Origin: Parvularculaceae bacterium
GTDB lineage: Bacteria > Pseudomonadota > Alphaproteobacteria > Caulobacterales > Parvularculaceae
Length of the DNA stretch: 64,000 nucleotides
Direction of reading: 5' to 3'
NCBI GenBank assembly: GCA_021776475.1
Contig: JAJFFV010000005.1
Span: 1,178,001-1,242,000 of the forward strand
A program made the translations under genes and the position numbers. The notes beneath the pieces were generated by a model that did not search any database, was not told where the DNA came from, and saw only the letters and a list, made by a program, of their open reading frames with translations. Every line of letters starts with the position of its first letter. Position 1 is the first letter of the stretch. This document shows positions 1 to 7,378 of the stretch, in pieces.

Positions 1-85
1 AGAACCGCGCCATGAGGCATATGGCTCGGTTGTCGTCTTCAAAGATCTCTACGGCCAGAAATGGGATCTCATAGAGCGAAAGTAA
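1..85 (+). CDS. VOC (glyoxalase/bleomycin resistance) family protein, C-terminal end only
   Basis: The window opens inside a gene whose reading frame, with codons starting at base 2, stays open until TAA at 83-85. The last 27 residues include the string AYGSVVVFKDLYGQKWDLIE. A strand of small hydrophobic residues followed by D-x-Y-G-x-x-W-D-L-I is the usual end of a VOC metalloenzyme module, where the Glu nearby is often a metal ligand. The substrate cannot be told from so short a piece. It converges on the membrane protein gene that ends at base 96. Confidence 0.55.
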   Translation, partial: EPRHEAYGSVVVFKDLYGQKWDLIERK

Positions 86-95
86 CTGTTCAACC

Positions 96-539
96 TCAAG
101 CCATCTGCTTTTGGGTCAAATCTACAGAGCGCATCATCACAAGCGGGACCAGCAGCATCGCCAGGAAAATGCTATTGAAAAATGCGTTCGACGCAAATCC
201 AGCGGCAATTGATGCGCCGCTGTCGAGAATATACCAGGCAGCAAGTGACTGGATTGCGCCGGTGCGGACCAGCGTGTTTCCCGCACGCAGTAGGGGCACC
301 ACGATCGTGATGAACATCATCCCCATCCCGACAACCAACCCACCCCCAACACCAGCGAACCAACGCGCTTCAGCGGAAATAGCCGCTGAGCCACCATCAA
401 TCGGCCAGTCGAGCATATCGATCATCAAAATACCGGGTCCACTGATCGGTCGAAACGCTGGCAAGGCGAAGACAATGCCGCACAGGATCAATATGACAGA
501 TGCGTATTTTATGATTGTCGCTGTTTTTTCGGGGGTCAT
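96..539 (-). CDS. four-helix integral membrane protein of unknown function
   Basis: A 147-residue protein that is mostly hydrophobic. Predicted membrane segments lie at about residues 9-27, 60-80, 88-110 and 115-135, with a polar loop at 30-58. I recognise no catalytic motif. Its size and glycine-rich second helix resemble small DUF4345-like membrane proteins, but that is a weak impression. A GGAGAG-type ribosome binding site lies just upstream of the ATG. It is divergent from the MmyB-like regulator at 664, and a perfect palindrome sits between them, so it is a likely target of that regulator. Confidence 0.7.
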   Translation of the reverse strand: MTPEKTATIIKYASVILILCGIVFALPAFRPISGPGILMIDMLDWPIDGGSAAISAEARWFAGVGGGLVVGMGMMFITIVVPLLRAGNTLVRTGAIQSLAAWYILDSGASIAAGFASNAFFNSIFLAMLLVPLVMMRSVDLTQKQMA

Positions 540-594
540 GGGTCTCTCCTGGTTGTGTCTGGCCCAAGCTGCCGCCGATTGAGCAGCAAAACAA

Positions 595-609
595 TTACCT
601 CAGAGGTAA
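595..609. promoter_or_regulatory. palindromic operator candidate between membrane protein and MmyB-like regulator
   Basis: TTACCTC-A-GAGGTAA is a perfect inverted repeat with 7-base arms around one central base. It lies 55 bases upstream of the regulator start and 56 bases upstream of the divergent membrane protein start. A TATACT hexamer at 632-637 could be a -10 element toward the regulator. Binding by the adjacent helix-turn-helix protein is an inference from position and symmetry. Confidence 0.55.
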
Positions 610-663
610 GTGTACGGCGCTGTGAATGGCGTATACTCGCCCGAAACGGAGTGATTAAGCCGC

Positions 664-1440
664 ATGACGATACATTTTGGTGATATTCTGAAGGAATGGC
701 GGGGCATCCGCCGGCTCAGCCAGCTTGATCTGAGCCTTGAGGCGGATACTTCCTCACGGCATTTGAGTTTTCTTGATTCGGGCCGGGCCCGTCCCAGCCG
801 TATGATGATTTTGAAACTTGCCGATGCGCTGCAAATGCCGCGGGCAGCCGTCAACAAGGCACTTCTTGCAGCGGGTTATGCCCCAGCTTATCCGGAAATG
901 CCGCCGGATCATTCAGCGTTGGAACCGGTACACGATGCGATCAACATTATGTTGTCGAACCATCTGCCGTTGCCGGCTGTCGTACTGGATCGACACTGGA
1001 ATGTCGTCAATGCCAATGCCTCAGCGGTTCAATTGTTCACTGAAGCCGGACTTGCGGACGCAACCAATATGATTGAGGCGCTGATTGCCGATGACCCCGA
1101 AACGTCGGTCATCGCCAACTGGGTGGAAGTGGTTACTTTGTCTCTTGCGCGGCTCAGAACAGAAATCCTGCATCGCGGCAGCGACCCGACGATGCAAAAA
1201 ACCCTGGCGCGCCTTGCCGGGCACCCCCGGCTTGTTGGCGCGGATATTTCAGATATTGATCTGTATGCGCCGGTTGTACCGATCATTCTTGAGCTGTCCG
1301 ATGTGCGTCTCTCATTGTTCTCGACGATCGCTCAATTCGGCACGGTTCAAGATGTTGCGGTATGCGATACTTGTGTTGAAATGATGTTCCCGACTGACGA
1401 GACAACCCGCACTTGGTTTGAAGCGCGGCAGGAAGGCTGA
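664..1440 (+). CDS. helix-turn-helix transcriptional regulator with MmyB-like ligand-binding domain
   Basis: 258 residues. The N-terminal 65 residues form an XRE/Cro-type helix-turn-helix (RRLSQLDLSLEADTSSRHLS), which is typical of this family. The remainder matches the MmyB-like domain, a PAS-like fold thought to bind a small hydrophobic ligand. The signature VLDRHWNVVNANASAV near residues 108-123 is characteristic. Members usually control a divergent neighbouring gene; here that is the four-helix membrane protein at 96-539. The symmetrical site at 595-609 is the obvious candidate operator. The ligand is unknown. Confidence 0.88.
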   Translation: MTIHFGDILKEWRGIRRLSQLDLSLEADTSSRHLSFLDSGRARPSRMMILKLADALQMPRAAVNKALLAAGYAPAYPEMPPDHSALEPVHDAINIMLSNHLPLPAVVLDRHWNVVNANASAVQLFTEAGLADATNMIEALIADDPETSVIANWVEVVTLSLARLRTEILHRGSDPTMQKTLARLAGHPRLVGADISDIDLYAPVVPIILELSDVRLSLFSTIAQFGTVQDVAVCDTCVEMMFPTDETTRTWFEARQEG

Positions 1441-1445
1441 AATCG

Positions 1446-2552
1446 TCAAAAAAACAGATCCCGTTGTCCTGAAAGTTTCTCCGGTATCCGGAACTGGCTC
1501 ACATCCAGCGGCAGGCGGCCGTCGCTCCGGTTGAGGCCGGTGCGCTCCAAAACCTTCCCGAAGCGTTGCATCATCAGTTTGGCATAGATGCCTTTCACCT
1601 CATTGCCTCTTGCCCAATCTGGGTCATAATTCCGGCCACCATTGATCTCGCGGATATGCCGCATAACCCGGTTGGCCCGGTGCGGCGCGAAGGCTTCCAG
1701 CCACTCCTGCCACAACTGCGAAATCTCATAAGGCAGCCGCAGGATCGTATAGGCAGCATACGTCGCGCCCATTTCGGCGGCTTTCTCCAGGATTGTCTCC
1801 ATCTCCGGGTCATTGAGGCCGGGGATCATCGGGCCGGTCATGATGCCGGTTGTGATTCCTTCACCTACAAGCCGTTTCAGCGCTTCAAAACGCCGCGGCG
1901 GGGTCGAAGCACGCGGTTCCATGGCGCGCGCAAGCCGCCGGTCCTCGGTTGTAATTGAAAGCATGCAGCGGGCCTGATTCTTTTCTCCCATCGGTCCCAG
2001 AATATCGAGATCACGGATAATCAGGTCCGACTTGGTCAGGACAGAGACCGGATGATTGAACGCGGACAATGTCTGCAAAATACGCCGCATAATGAGATAG
2101 TGTCGTTCTATTGGTTGATAGGCATCCGTGTTGGTGCCGATCGCGATCGACCGCACTTTGTAGTTCGGGTTGGAAAGCTCTTTCTCAAGAAGCCTCGCGG
2201 CATCAGGTTTGGCAAAAAGCCTGGTCTCGAAATCAAGCCCTGAAGATAACCCCATATAGGCGTGGGTTGGCCGGGCGAAACAATAAACGCAGCCATGCTC
2301 GCAGCCGCGATACGGATTGATCGAGCGGTCAAAGCCGACATAGGGAGATTTATTGTGTGTAACGATCTTGCGAGGGGTCTCCAGCGTGACCGTTGTTTTG
2401 ACGGACCCCGGCACATCCTCGACCCAGCCGTCATCTACTTCCTCGCGTTGTTCCCGCTCATAGCGACCGCTGTTATTAGACCGCGCGCCACGTCCCTTTT
2501 CTCGAGCGGGCAAGCTCTTCGGGCGGAAGGAAAGGGGCGTAGCGCGGGCCAT
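1446..2552 (-). CDS. PA0069-type radical SAM protein related to spore photoproduct lyase
   Basis: 368 residues. Cysteines 84, 88 and 91 form the C-x3-C-x2-C motif (RGCEHGCVYCFARP) that holds the SAM-binding 4Fe-4S cluster. This spacing, followed by ARP-T-H, marks the SPL-like branch (PA0069/Rv2578c families). It is distinct from ArsS, so the arsenosugar-type genes next door should not be read as its partners. Function in this branch is not settled; a DNA repair role has been suggested by relationship to spore photoproduct lyase. An SOS-type box lies 25-39 bases upstream of the start, which fits DNA damage control. The 3' end nearly abuts the convergent regulator gene. Confidence 0.9.
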   Translation of the reverse strand: MARATPLSFRPKSLPAREKGRGARSNNSGRYEREQREEVDDGWVEDVPGSVKTTVTLETPRKIVTHNKSPYVGFDRSINPYRGCEHGCVYCFARPTHAYMGLSSGLDFETRLFAKPDAARLLEKELSNPNYKVRSIAIGTNTDAYQPIERHYLIMRRILQTLSAFNHPVSVLTKSDLIIRDLDILGPMGEKNQARCMLSITTEDRRLARAMEPRASTPPRRFEALKRLVGEGITTGIMTGPMIPGLNDPEMETILEKAAEMGATYAAYTILRLPYEISQLWQEWLEAFAPHRANRVMRHIREINGGRNYDPDWARGNEVKGIYAKLMMQRFGKVLERTGLNRSDGRLPLDVSQFRIPEKLSGQRDLFF

Positions 2553-2576
2553 GGCGATGCCATACCATAGCGATTA

Positions 2577-2591
2577 GAACATAACAAGAAC
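2577..2591 (-). promoter_or_regulatory. SOS box candidate (GTTC-N7-GTTC)
   Basis: Read on the minus strand this is GTTCTTGTTATGTTC: two GTTC repeats separated by exactly seven bases, the LexA-binding consensus of Alphaproteobacteria. It sits between 25 and 39 bases upstream of the radical SAM start, in the right place to overlap a promoter. The direct match is visible; LexA binding is inferred. LexA itself is not in the window. Confidence 0.6.
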
Positions 2592-2604
2592 ATTCATCTA
2601 TGAG

Positions 2605-2780
2605 GTGAGCTTGGCGTTTTTCCACAAGCCCAAAAAAGTCAAATCGGAACAGGAAGTTGTGGCACCAGCTGGCGCACGGATTGGTGATCGGATGTCAGCG
2701 AAGGCTCTGTTGTGATTGGCGGCAGTTTGCGTCATGAAACCGCAGCTTCAAGGCAGTTGCAGGAAAACCGTTACACATGA
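2605..2780 (+). pseudogene. possible frameshifted small gene coupled to the glycosyltransferase
   Basis: From GTG at 2605 a frame runs to TGA at 2713-2715. A second frame, open from 2688, runs on to TGA at 2778-2780. That second stop overlaps the ATG of the glycosyltransferase (ATGA), as expected of a translationally coupled upstream gene. Both frames look protein-like (VVAPAGARIGDR, then VSEGSVVIGGSLRHETAASR), which suggests one short gene split by a frameshift near 2690. I recognise no family. It may equally be chance coding. Confidence 0.22.
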
Positions 2781-3472
2781 TCTCTGTTGTCATCCCCACG
2801 CTAAATTCTGCGGCGGCTCTGAAAGGCTCGCTGGCAGCGTTGATACCGGCGACCATGCAAGGGTTGATCGCGCGTGTCGTGATCGCGGACGGCGGTTCTG
2901 AGGATGAGACCGAATTGATTGCCGACTCAACGGGCGCCGAATTCGTGCGGGCCCGGCGTGGCCGCGGTTATCAATTGGCGGCGGGTGCAGAAGCGCTCAA
3001 AAACCGTCAGCAAGCGGAGGACTGGCTTCTTTTCCTGCATGCGGATACAGTTTTGCAGAAAGGATGGGAGCAGGAAGCAGCCTCCTTCGTTGCTCAGGCG
3101 CACGACGATACGGCCGCGTATTTCAGTTTTCGGTTTGACGAAAATGTCTGGCAGGCAAAAATTGTCGAAACTGGTGTTTTCTGTCGCTGCGCATTACTGA
3201 AGCTACCATATGGTGACCAGGCTCTCCTGATCTCGCGCAAGTTTTATGATGGCCTTGGGGGCTATGCTGGCTTGCCTCTATTTGAAGATGTAGACATTAT
3301 CGCGCGCATAAAACGCGAGGGCAAATTGACGCGCCTACGCTCCGTTGCCACAACTTCTGCAGCTCGTTATAAACAAAACGGGTACTTCCCGAGGGTCTTA
3401 AAGAATTTTGGCTGTCTCGTTTCTTACTATCGCGGTGTTGCGCCGGAAAAAATACTGGAGAAATATCAGTGA
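2777..3472 (+). CDS. family 2 glycosyltransferase, arsenosugar-biosynthesis type (TIGR04283-like)
   Basis: 231 residues with a GT-A fold start (MISVVIPTLNSAAALKGSL), an early acidic motif (ADGGSEDET near residue 36) and the metal-binding LHADT at about residues 88-92. The family is named for its proximity to arsenic methyltransferase genes and is proposed to help build arsenosugars; the activity is not proven for most members. It ends inside the start codon of the next gene (GTGA), so the two are surely co-translated. No arsM or arsS is visible here, so the arsenic link is by family only. Confidence 0.85.
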   Translation: MISVVIPTLNSAAALKGSLAALIPATMQGLIARVVIADGGSEDETELIADSTGAEFVRARRGRGYQLAAGAEALKNRQQAEDWLLFLHADTVLQKGWEQEAASFVAQAHDDTAAYFSFRFDENVWQAKIVETGVFCRCALLKLPYGDQALLISRKFYDGLGGYAGLPLFEDVDIIARIKREGKLTRLRSVATTSAARYKQNGYFPRVLKNFGCLVSYYRGVAPEKILEKYQ

Positions 3473-4125
3473 GGGGAGTGTTGTTAAACGATCAGCGCTG
3501 GCAGCGTCGTCTGGTCATGATGGTGAAAGCACCGAAGGCTGGTCGCGCAAAAACACGTCTCGCGCGCGATGTCGGCAAAGCGCGTGCCGCTGGTTTTTAC
3601 CGTCATGCGACGACAACCCTGGTCGGCCGTCTCGGTGTCGATCGGCGTTGGGAAATGATCCTCGCTGTCGATCCCTTGAGTGCAATGTACCAGGATTGGA
3701 GTTCTGTTTGGCCGGCGCATTTGACGCGCGTACCACAGGGCGGCGGCGATCTTGGTGACCGGATGGGGTTTATGGTTGAGGCGATGCCGCCGGGTCCGGT
3801 TGTGATCATCGGATCAGACTCGCCGCATGTCAGCACTGGTTTGATCATGGAAGCCTTCAACCGGTTGCGCCGTGATGATATGGTGGTTGGCCCGGCACCC
3901 GATGGCGGCTACTGGCTTATCGGATTCCGGCGGGCGCGCTCAGCGCCGGAGTTATTCAAGAATGTTCGCTGGTCTACGGAGCACACACTGGCTGATACGC
4001 TCGCGACCCTGCCGAAAGGGTTCTGCGTCAGCGACCTTCCCGTGCTAGATGACATAGATGATGGCGCCGACCTTGCCGCTAACCCGGAAATATTATTGCG
4101 GTCTCGGTCAGCGGCTATTGCTTAA
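3469..4125 (+). CDS. DUF2064/CofC-like nucleotidyl- or glycosyltransferase (TIGR04282-like)
   Basis: 218 residues starting at GTG, which overlaps the TGA of the preceding gene. The start MMVKAPKAGRAKTRLARDVG (about residues 17-36) is the nucleotide-binding loop of this CofC/MobA-like GT-A fold. A later GPAPDGGYWLIG (about residue 142) contributes to metal and sugar-nucleotide binding. It is nearly always paired with TIGR04283, as here, in clusters linked to arsenosugar formation. The exact donor and acceptor are unknown. No terminator is evident; 323 bases without a clear gene follow. Confidence 0.85.
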   Translation: MRGVLLNDQRWQRRLVMMVKAPKAGRAKTRLARDVGKARAAGFYRHATTTLVGRLGVDRRWEMILAVDPLSAMYQDWSSVWPAHLTRVPQGGGDLGDRMGFMVEAMPPGPVVIIGSDSPHVSTGLIMEAFNRLRRDDMVVGPAPDGGYWLIGFRRARSAPELFKNVRWSTEHTLADTLATLPKGFCVSDLPVLDDIDDGADLAANPEILLRSRSAAIA

Positions 4126-4448
4126 CGAAGTATCACGCTGCCGTCACAAGTATCCGCCGTGTACTGAGTAAAACACCTAGAGCGGCTAGATGATCCCTTC
4201 ACGCCCGCTCATTTTTCACAGTGTTGGCCGTGCACCACCTTGTGCAGCAGGCAGTGTAGCAGTCCTTGACTAGGGTGATGATTGTTAATGATTTCTGTGA
4301 ACACGCACCTAACGACGGAATTCCCGGCTCAAGTTGCGATTAATCTGACATTGTTCGCCCGCTCGTTGGCCGATATGGGCATTCGCAATATATTAAGCAC
4401 TTCCCAATCAGATTGGCATTGAAATTTATCAGGTGAGGCTGAACGGTC
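4126..4448. other. 323-base spacer without a convincing gene
   Basis: Only a 44-codon frame (4288-4422, ATG to TGA) stands out. It has no recognisable homology and no clear ribosome binding site, so I do not call it. The region should carry the promoter of the acyltransferase that follows, but I see no clean -35/-10 pair, repeat or terminator hairpin. Confidence 0.5.
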
Positions 4449-5609
4449 ATGAGCGGGGAAGCGAGGCGGTATGTTGTGTTGGACTCATGGCGCGGTATTG
4501 CGGCGCTCATGGTCTGTCTATTTCATTTTGCCGGCAATAACCACCTCGCCGATTTGCCCATTGTCACAAACGGATACTTGTTCGTTGACTTCTTTTTTGT
4601 CCTAAGCGGCTTCGTGATTACGCATGCCTACGCCGACACCCTGGTAAAATCTGCCACGCTTCCATCTTTCATCGCCATCAGATTTGCCAGATTATACCCG
4701 GTGCATGTGTTCATGCTGGCGCTGTTTATTGCATATGAATTTTTGCAGATTTTGGTGATCCATCTTGGTGGGTCAGTCGCTACACCGCCTTTTTCGGAAG
4801 CAGCAAGATCACCTGTTGCTATCCTCACAAACCTATTATTCATCCATGGATTAGGCGTTCATGACACGGTCACTTGGAATGGGCCCAGCTGGAGTATTTC
4901 GACAGAATTCTTCACCTACATCCTGTTTGGCACTTCCTGCTTTCTCGCATCTGGGCTCAGGATCGCGACATACATCTTGACGATATTTTTGTCTTTATTC
5001 ATATTAATGAAGTTCAGTACAGATTTTATGGATGCGACATATGACCTTGGTATTTTCCGGAACCTGTACGGATTTGCGATCGGCGCACTAGTCTACTACC
5101 TGCTGCAATCCGCCAAAGAAAACCCGCTATTCGGTGCGCTATCAAATACCTGGTCGGAGATCGGGGCGCTCGTCCTGATCGTGGCTTTTATCAGCATTGC
5201 TGGCGATCGTTGGATCAGCTTTTTCTCTCCCATCATTTTTGCGATCAGCCTCGTTGTTTTCAGCGCAGAAAACGGGCAGGTGAGCCGTTTTCTGCGCTCC
5301 AGTTCTTTCGTATTCCTCGGGAAAATATCTTTTTCTTTATACATGTGCCATCGCTTCCTGCACATGGTGGTTTTTCCGAGCGGTGTACGGATCGTTGAAA
5401 CTGTGACCGGCATTCCATTTGCAAAGAAAGAAATGACGGCAAATGGCCAACAGATATTGATCGGCGCCGATCCATTTCAGGGCGATGTCGCACTTGTGCT
5501 CACTCTGGCCGTGACCATTGTTACCGCATGGCTTCTGCATACCAAAATTGAAATGCCGGTTTACAAATGGGCCAAGAGAAAAATTCAGAGCAGGGATAGC
5601 ATCCAGTAG
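4449..5609 (+). CDS. acyltransferase family 3 membrane protein (OafA/YrhL-like)
   Basis: 386 residues with about ten hydrophobic segments. The start holds the family hallmark DSWRGIAALMVCLFHF at about residues 12-27, which includes the R and catalytic H needed for transfer of acyl groups. VDFFFVLSGFVI follows at about residues 46-57. Such proteins O-acetylate or O-acylate surface polysaccharides, peptidoglycan or small molecules at the inner membrane. The neighbours do not show what the acceptor is. It converges on the MATE transporter, with only five bases between the stop codons. Confidence 0.9.
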   Translation: MSGEARRYVVLDSWRGIAALMVCLFHFAGNNHLADLPIVTNGYLFVDFFFVLSGFVITHAYADTLVKSATLPSFIAIRFARLYPVHVFMLALFIAYEFLQILVIHLGGSVATPPFSEAARSPVAILTNLLFIHGLGVHDTVTWNGPSWSISTEFFTYILFGTSCFLASGLRIATYILTIFLSLFILMKFSTDFMDATYDLGIFRNLYGFAIGALVYYLLQSAKENPLFGALSNTWSEIGALVLIVAFISIAGDRWISFFSPIIFAISLVVFSAENGQVSRFLRSSSFVFLGKISFSLYMCHRFLHMVVFPSGVRIVETVTGIPFAKKEMTANGQQILIGADPFQGDVALVLTLAVTIVTAWLLHTKIEMPVYKWAKRKIQSRDSIQ

Positions 5610-5614
5610 TTGCG

Positions 5615-7090
5615 TTATTTTACGCGGGCCGCATGCAGCGGAGATTGATCTGGCGCATCTTGCTGGTGCGGACCGCTTGCCACGCCGCTTTTCGGCAATA
5701 GGCGGTGTATGAACAATCCTGCGACAAGCCCGGCGATGATCCAAGCCGCCGCCGCGGCTATGAAGACGCCTTCAGGTCCGGCGAGTGCCGGAAAGATCAT
5801 GCCGCTGGAGAGCAACCAGGCGAGGCCCGCATAAAGGGCAATGTAGCGAAAAACGCTGAGCCCGGCACCGAGCAGCGGAAACCCGAGCGGGTTCAAGACG
5901 CCGATCCCGGCTTGGAAAACACCAGCCAGAATATACCCGAATGAAACAACAAAAAGATACTGATCGGTGAAGGCGATAATCTCGGGATCATCTGTAAACC
6001 ACGAGCCTATAGCGCCGCCAAAACTCATCAGCAGAATCATACTGATCAGCCCCCAGAACAAAGCAAACTTCCAGATCCAGCCCTCTGCTTCAGCCAACCG
6101 CGTTGGCAATCGGGCGCCGACATTCTGACCAACAAAAGGGCTGACGCCGGTCTGCAGGGCAAAAAAGGGGATCAGCATAAAAGTCTCGATGCGCGCGCCA
6201 ACAGTGAAGCCTGCGACGGCGTTCTGTCCATAACCGGCAAGTAGGATGACAACAATCGCTGTGGAAAACGGCGCAACCATTTGTGCAAGCGCTGCCGGTG
6301 CTGCGAAGCGCAGGATTGAACGAATGTGCCGTGGCAGTGCCTGTACTGCTCGCCAAGAAAGCTCCATCATCCTGTGGCGGATCCCGAGGTAATAGATCGC
6401 CACGACCAGAATGGTTCCACGCGCAATGATGGTTGCGTAGGCTGCGCCAGCCATACCCAACTCAGGAAATCCCGCCATCCCAAAAATCATCAACGGTGAC
6501 AGCACGGCATTTATCACCGCCGCGACGACCATCATGATGCTTGGCACCAGTGCCTCACCATTCGCCCGGATAAGTGTATTGGCAGCAATCGGCGTAATCA
6601 GAAACAACAGCCCTGCATACCAGACGTTCATGTACTGATGGACATAGGGCATCAAATTATCCGGCGTTCGAAGCAGGGCAAACACCTCATCGGAAAGCCA
6701 GTACATCATGCCCATGAGAACAAAGCTCAGAAGACTGACCAGTACAATTGTGTTGGTTACTAATCGGCGAGCCCGGTCCGGGTTACCTTCTCCGATGGCG
6801 CGCGAGACGACCGAAAGCCCGCCATTGCTTAGGCCCATTGACAGCGAACCCATGATAAAAATCACCGGGAAGCAGAATCCCATTGCTGCCAGCTGGTCGG
6901 CGCCGAGCTGTCCAATATAGAATGTATCGACAATGTTGAACGCAATGATTGAAAACAGGCCCATGCTCATGGGCCAGCTAACGCGCCACAATATCGGCCC
7001 AACCGGACCCTTGGTCAGCTGAGCGCTATCTTTTTGTACAGAAGAACCCCTCATTGCGTCCGGTATAAAGATAGTGACCTGCGACGCCAA
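5615..7090 (-). CDS. MATE family multidrug/cation antiporter
   Basis: 491 residues with twelve hydrophobic segments in two similar halves. Typical MatE features include LWRVSWPMSMGLFSIIAFNI at the first helix and QLGADQLAAMGFCFPV in the second. The family exports cationic drugs or metabolites using Na+ or H+ gradients. A polar tail of about 25 residues follows the last helix. The start ATG gives an N-terminal extension of about 28 residues before helix 1, longer than usual, so a later start is possible. Confidence 0.9.
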   Translation of the reverse strand: MASQVTIFIPDAMRGSSVQKDSAQLTKGPVGPILWRVSWPMSMGLFSIIAFNIVDTFYIGQLGADQLAAMGFCFPVIFIMGSLSMGLSNGGLSVVSRAIGEGNPDRARRLVTNTIVLVSLLSFVLMGMMYWLSDEVFALLRTPDNLMPYVHQYMNVWYAGLLFLITPIAANTLIRANGEALVPSIMMVVAAVINAVLSPLMIFGMAGFPELGMAGAAYATIIARGTILVVAIYYLGIRHRMMELSWRAVQALPRHIRSILRFAAPAALAQMVAPFSTAIVVILLAGYGQNAVAGFTVGARIETFMLIPFFALQTGVSPFVGQNVGARLPTRLAEAEGWIWKFALFWGLISMILLMSFGGAIGSWFTDDPEIIAFTDQYLFVVSFGYILAGVFQAGIGVLNPLGFPLLGAGLSVFRYIALYAGLAWLLSSGMIFPALAGPEGVFIAAAAAWIIAGLVAGLFIHRLLPKSGVASGPHQQDAPDQSPLHAARVK

Positions 7091-7098
7091 CTCCTGAT

Positions 7099-7245
7099 CT
7101 ACCAGATTGCTGAATAGCGCTGCAGCTGGCCAACGGTCTGCACAAGGGTCATGCCCGGAACCGGCAGGAGTTCCCTGTAAGAATCTTTCGAGCGCTCGAA
7201 ATCGCCTGCCGTCACTATCAGATGTTCAATCCCGCTGATCTCCAT
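7099..7245 (-). pseudogene. truncated VOC (glyoxalase-like) gene remnant
   Basis: A 48-codon frame begins MEISGIEHLIVTAGDFERSK and continues with YRELLPVPGMTLVQ before a TAG. This is the clear first beta-alpha-beta of a VOC module (I-E-H-x-x-x-x-A-x-D-F-x-R-S-x-x-x-Y-R-x-L-L-P). VOC proteins need about 120 residues or more, so this is an N-terminal fragment. No continuation is visible downstream toward the MATE gene, so the rest appears deleted. Confidence 0.6.
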
Positions 7246-7331
7246 TCTGGTACCCGCATCCTACAGTTTCAGTAGCGCAGCACCAAATTTTTTTGGACAG
7301 GGGTACCGCGGGTTGACAGTTTTCCAACTGA

Positions 7332-7346
7332 CCGTCACCCTGACGG
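7332..7346. promoter_or_regulatory. inverted repeat upstream of dipeptidase gene
   Basis: CCGTCA-CCC-TGACGG is a perfect inverted repeat with 6-base arms and a 3-base centre. It lies 33 bases before the dipeptidase start, 13 bases after a TTGACA hexamer at 7313-7318. It could be an operator. No T-run follows, so it is not a terminator. No adjacent regulator gene is present. Confidence 0.3.
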
Positions 7347-7378
7347 GCTCTTTGTACGGGTAATGGGAGAATAGTGAC

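Noticed and set aside
1446-4125. Radical SAM gene as ArsS partner of the arsenosugar-type glycosyltransferases
   Set aside because: Its C-x3-C-x2-C motif CEHGCVYC and length belong to the SPL-like PA0069 branch, and it is divergently transcribed from the glycosyltransferases.
4288-4422. 44-codon frame in the spacer before the acyltransferase
   Set aside because: No ribosome binding site, no homology and no coupling to a neighbour.
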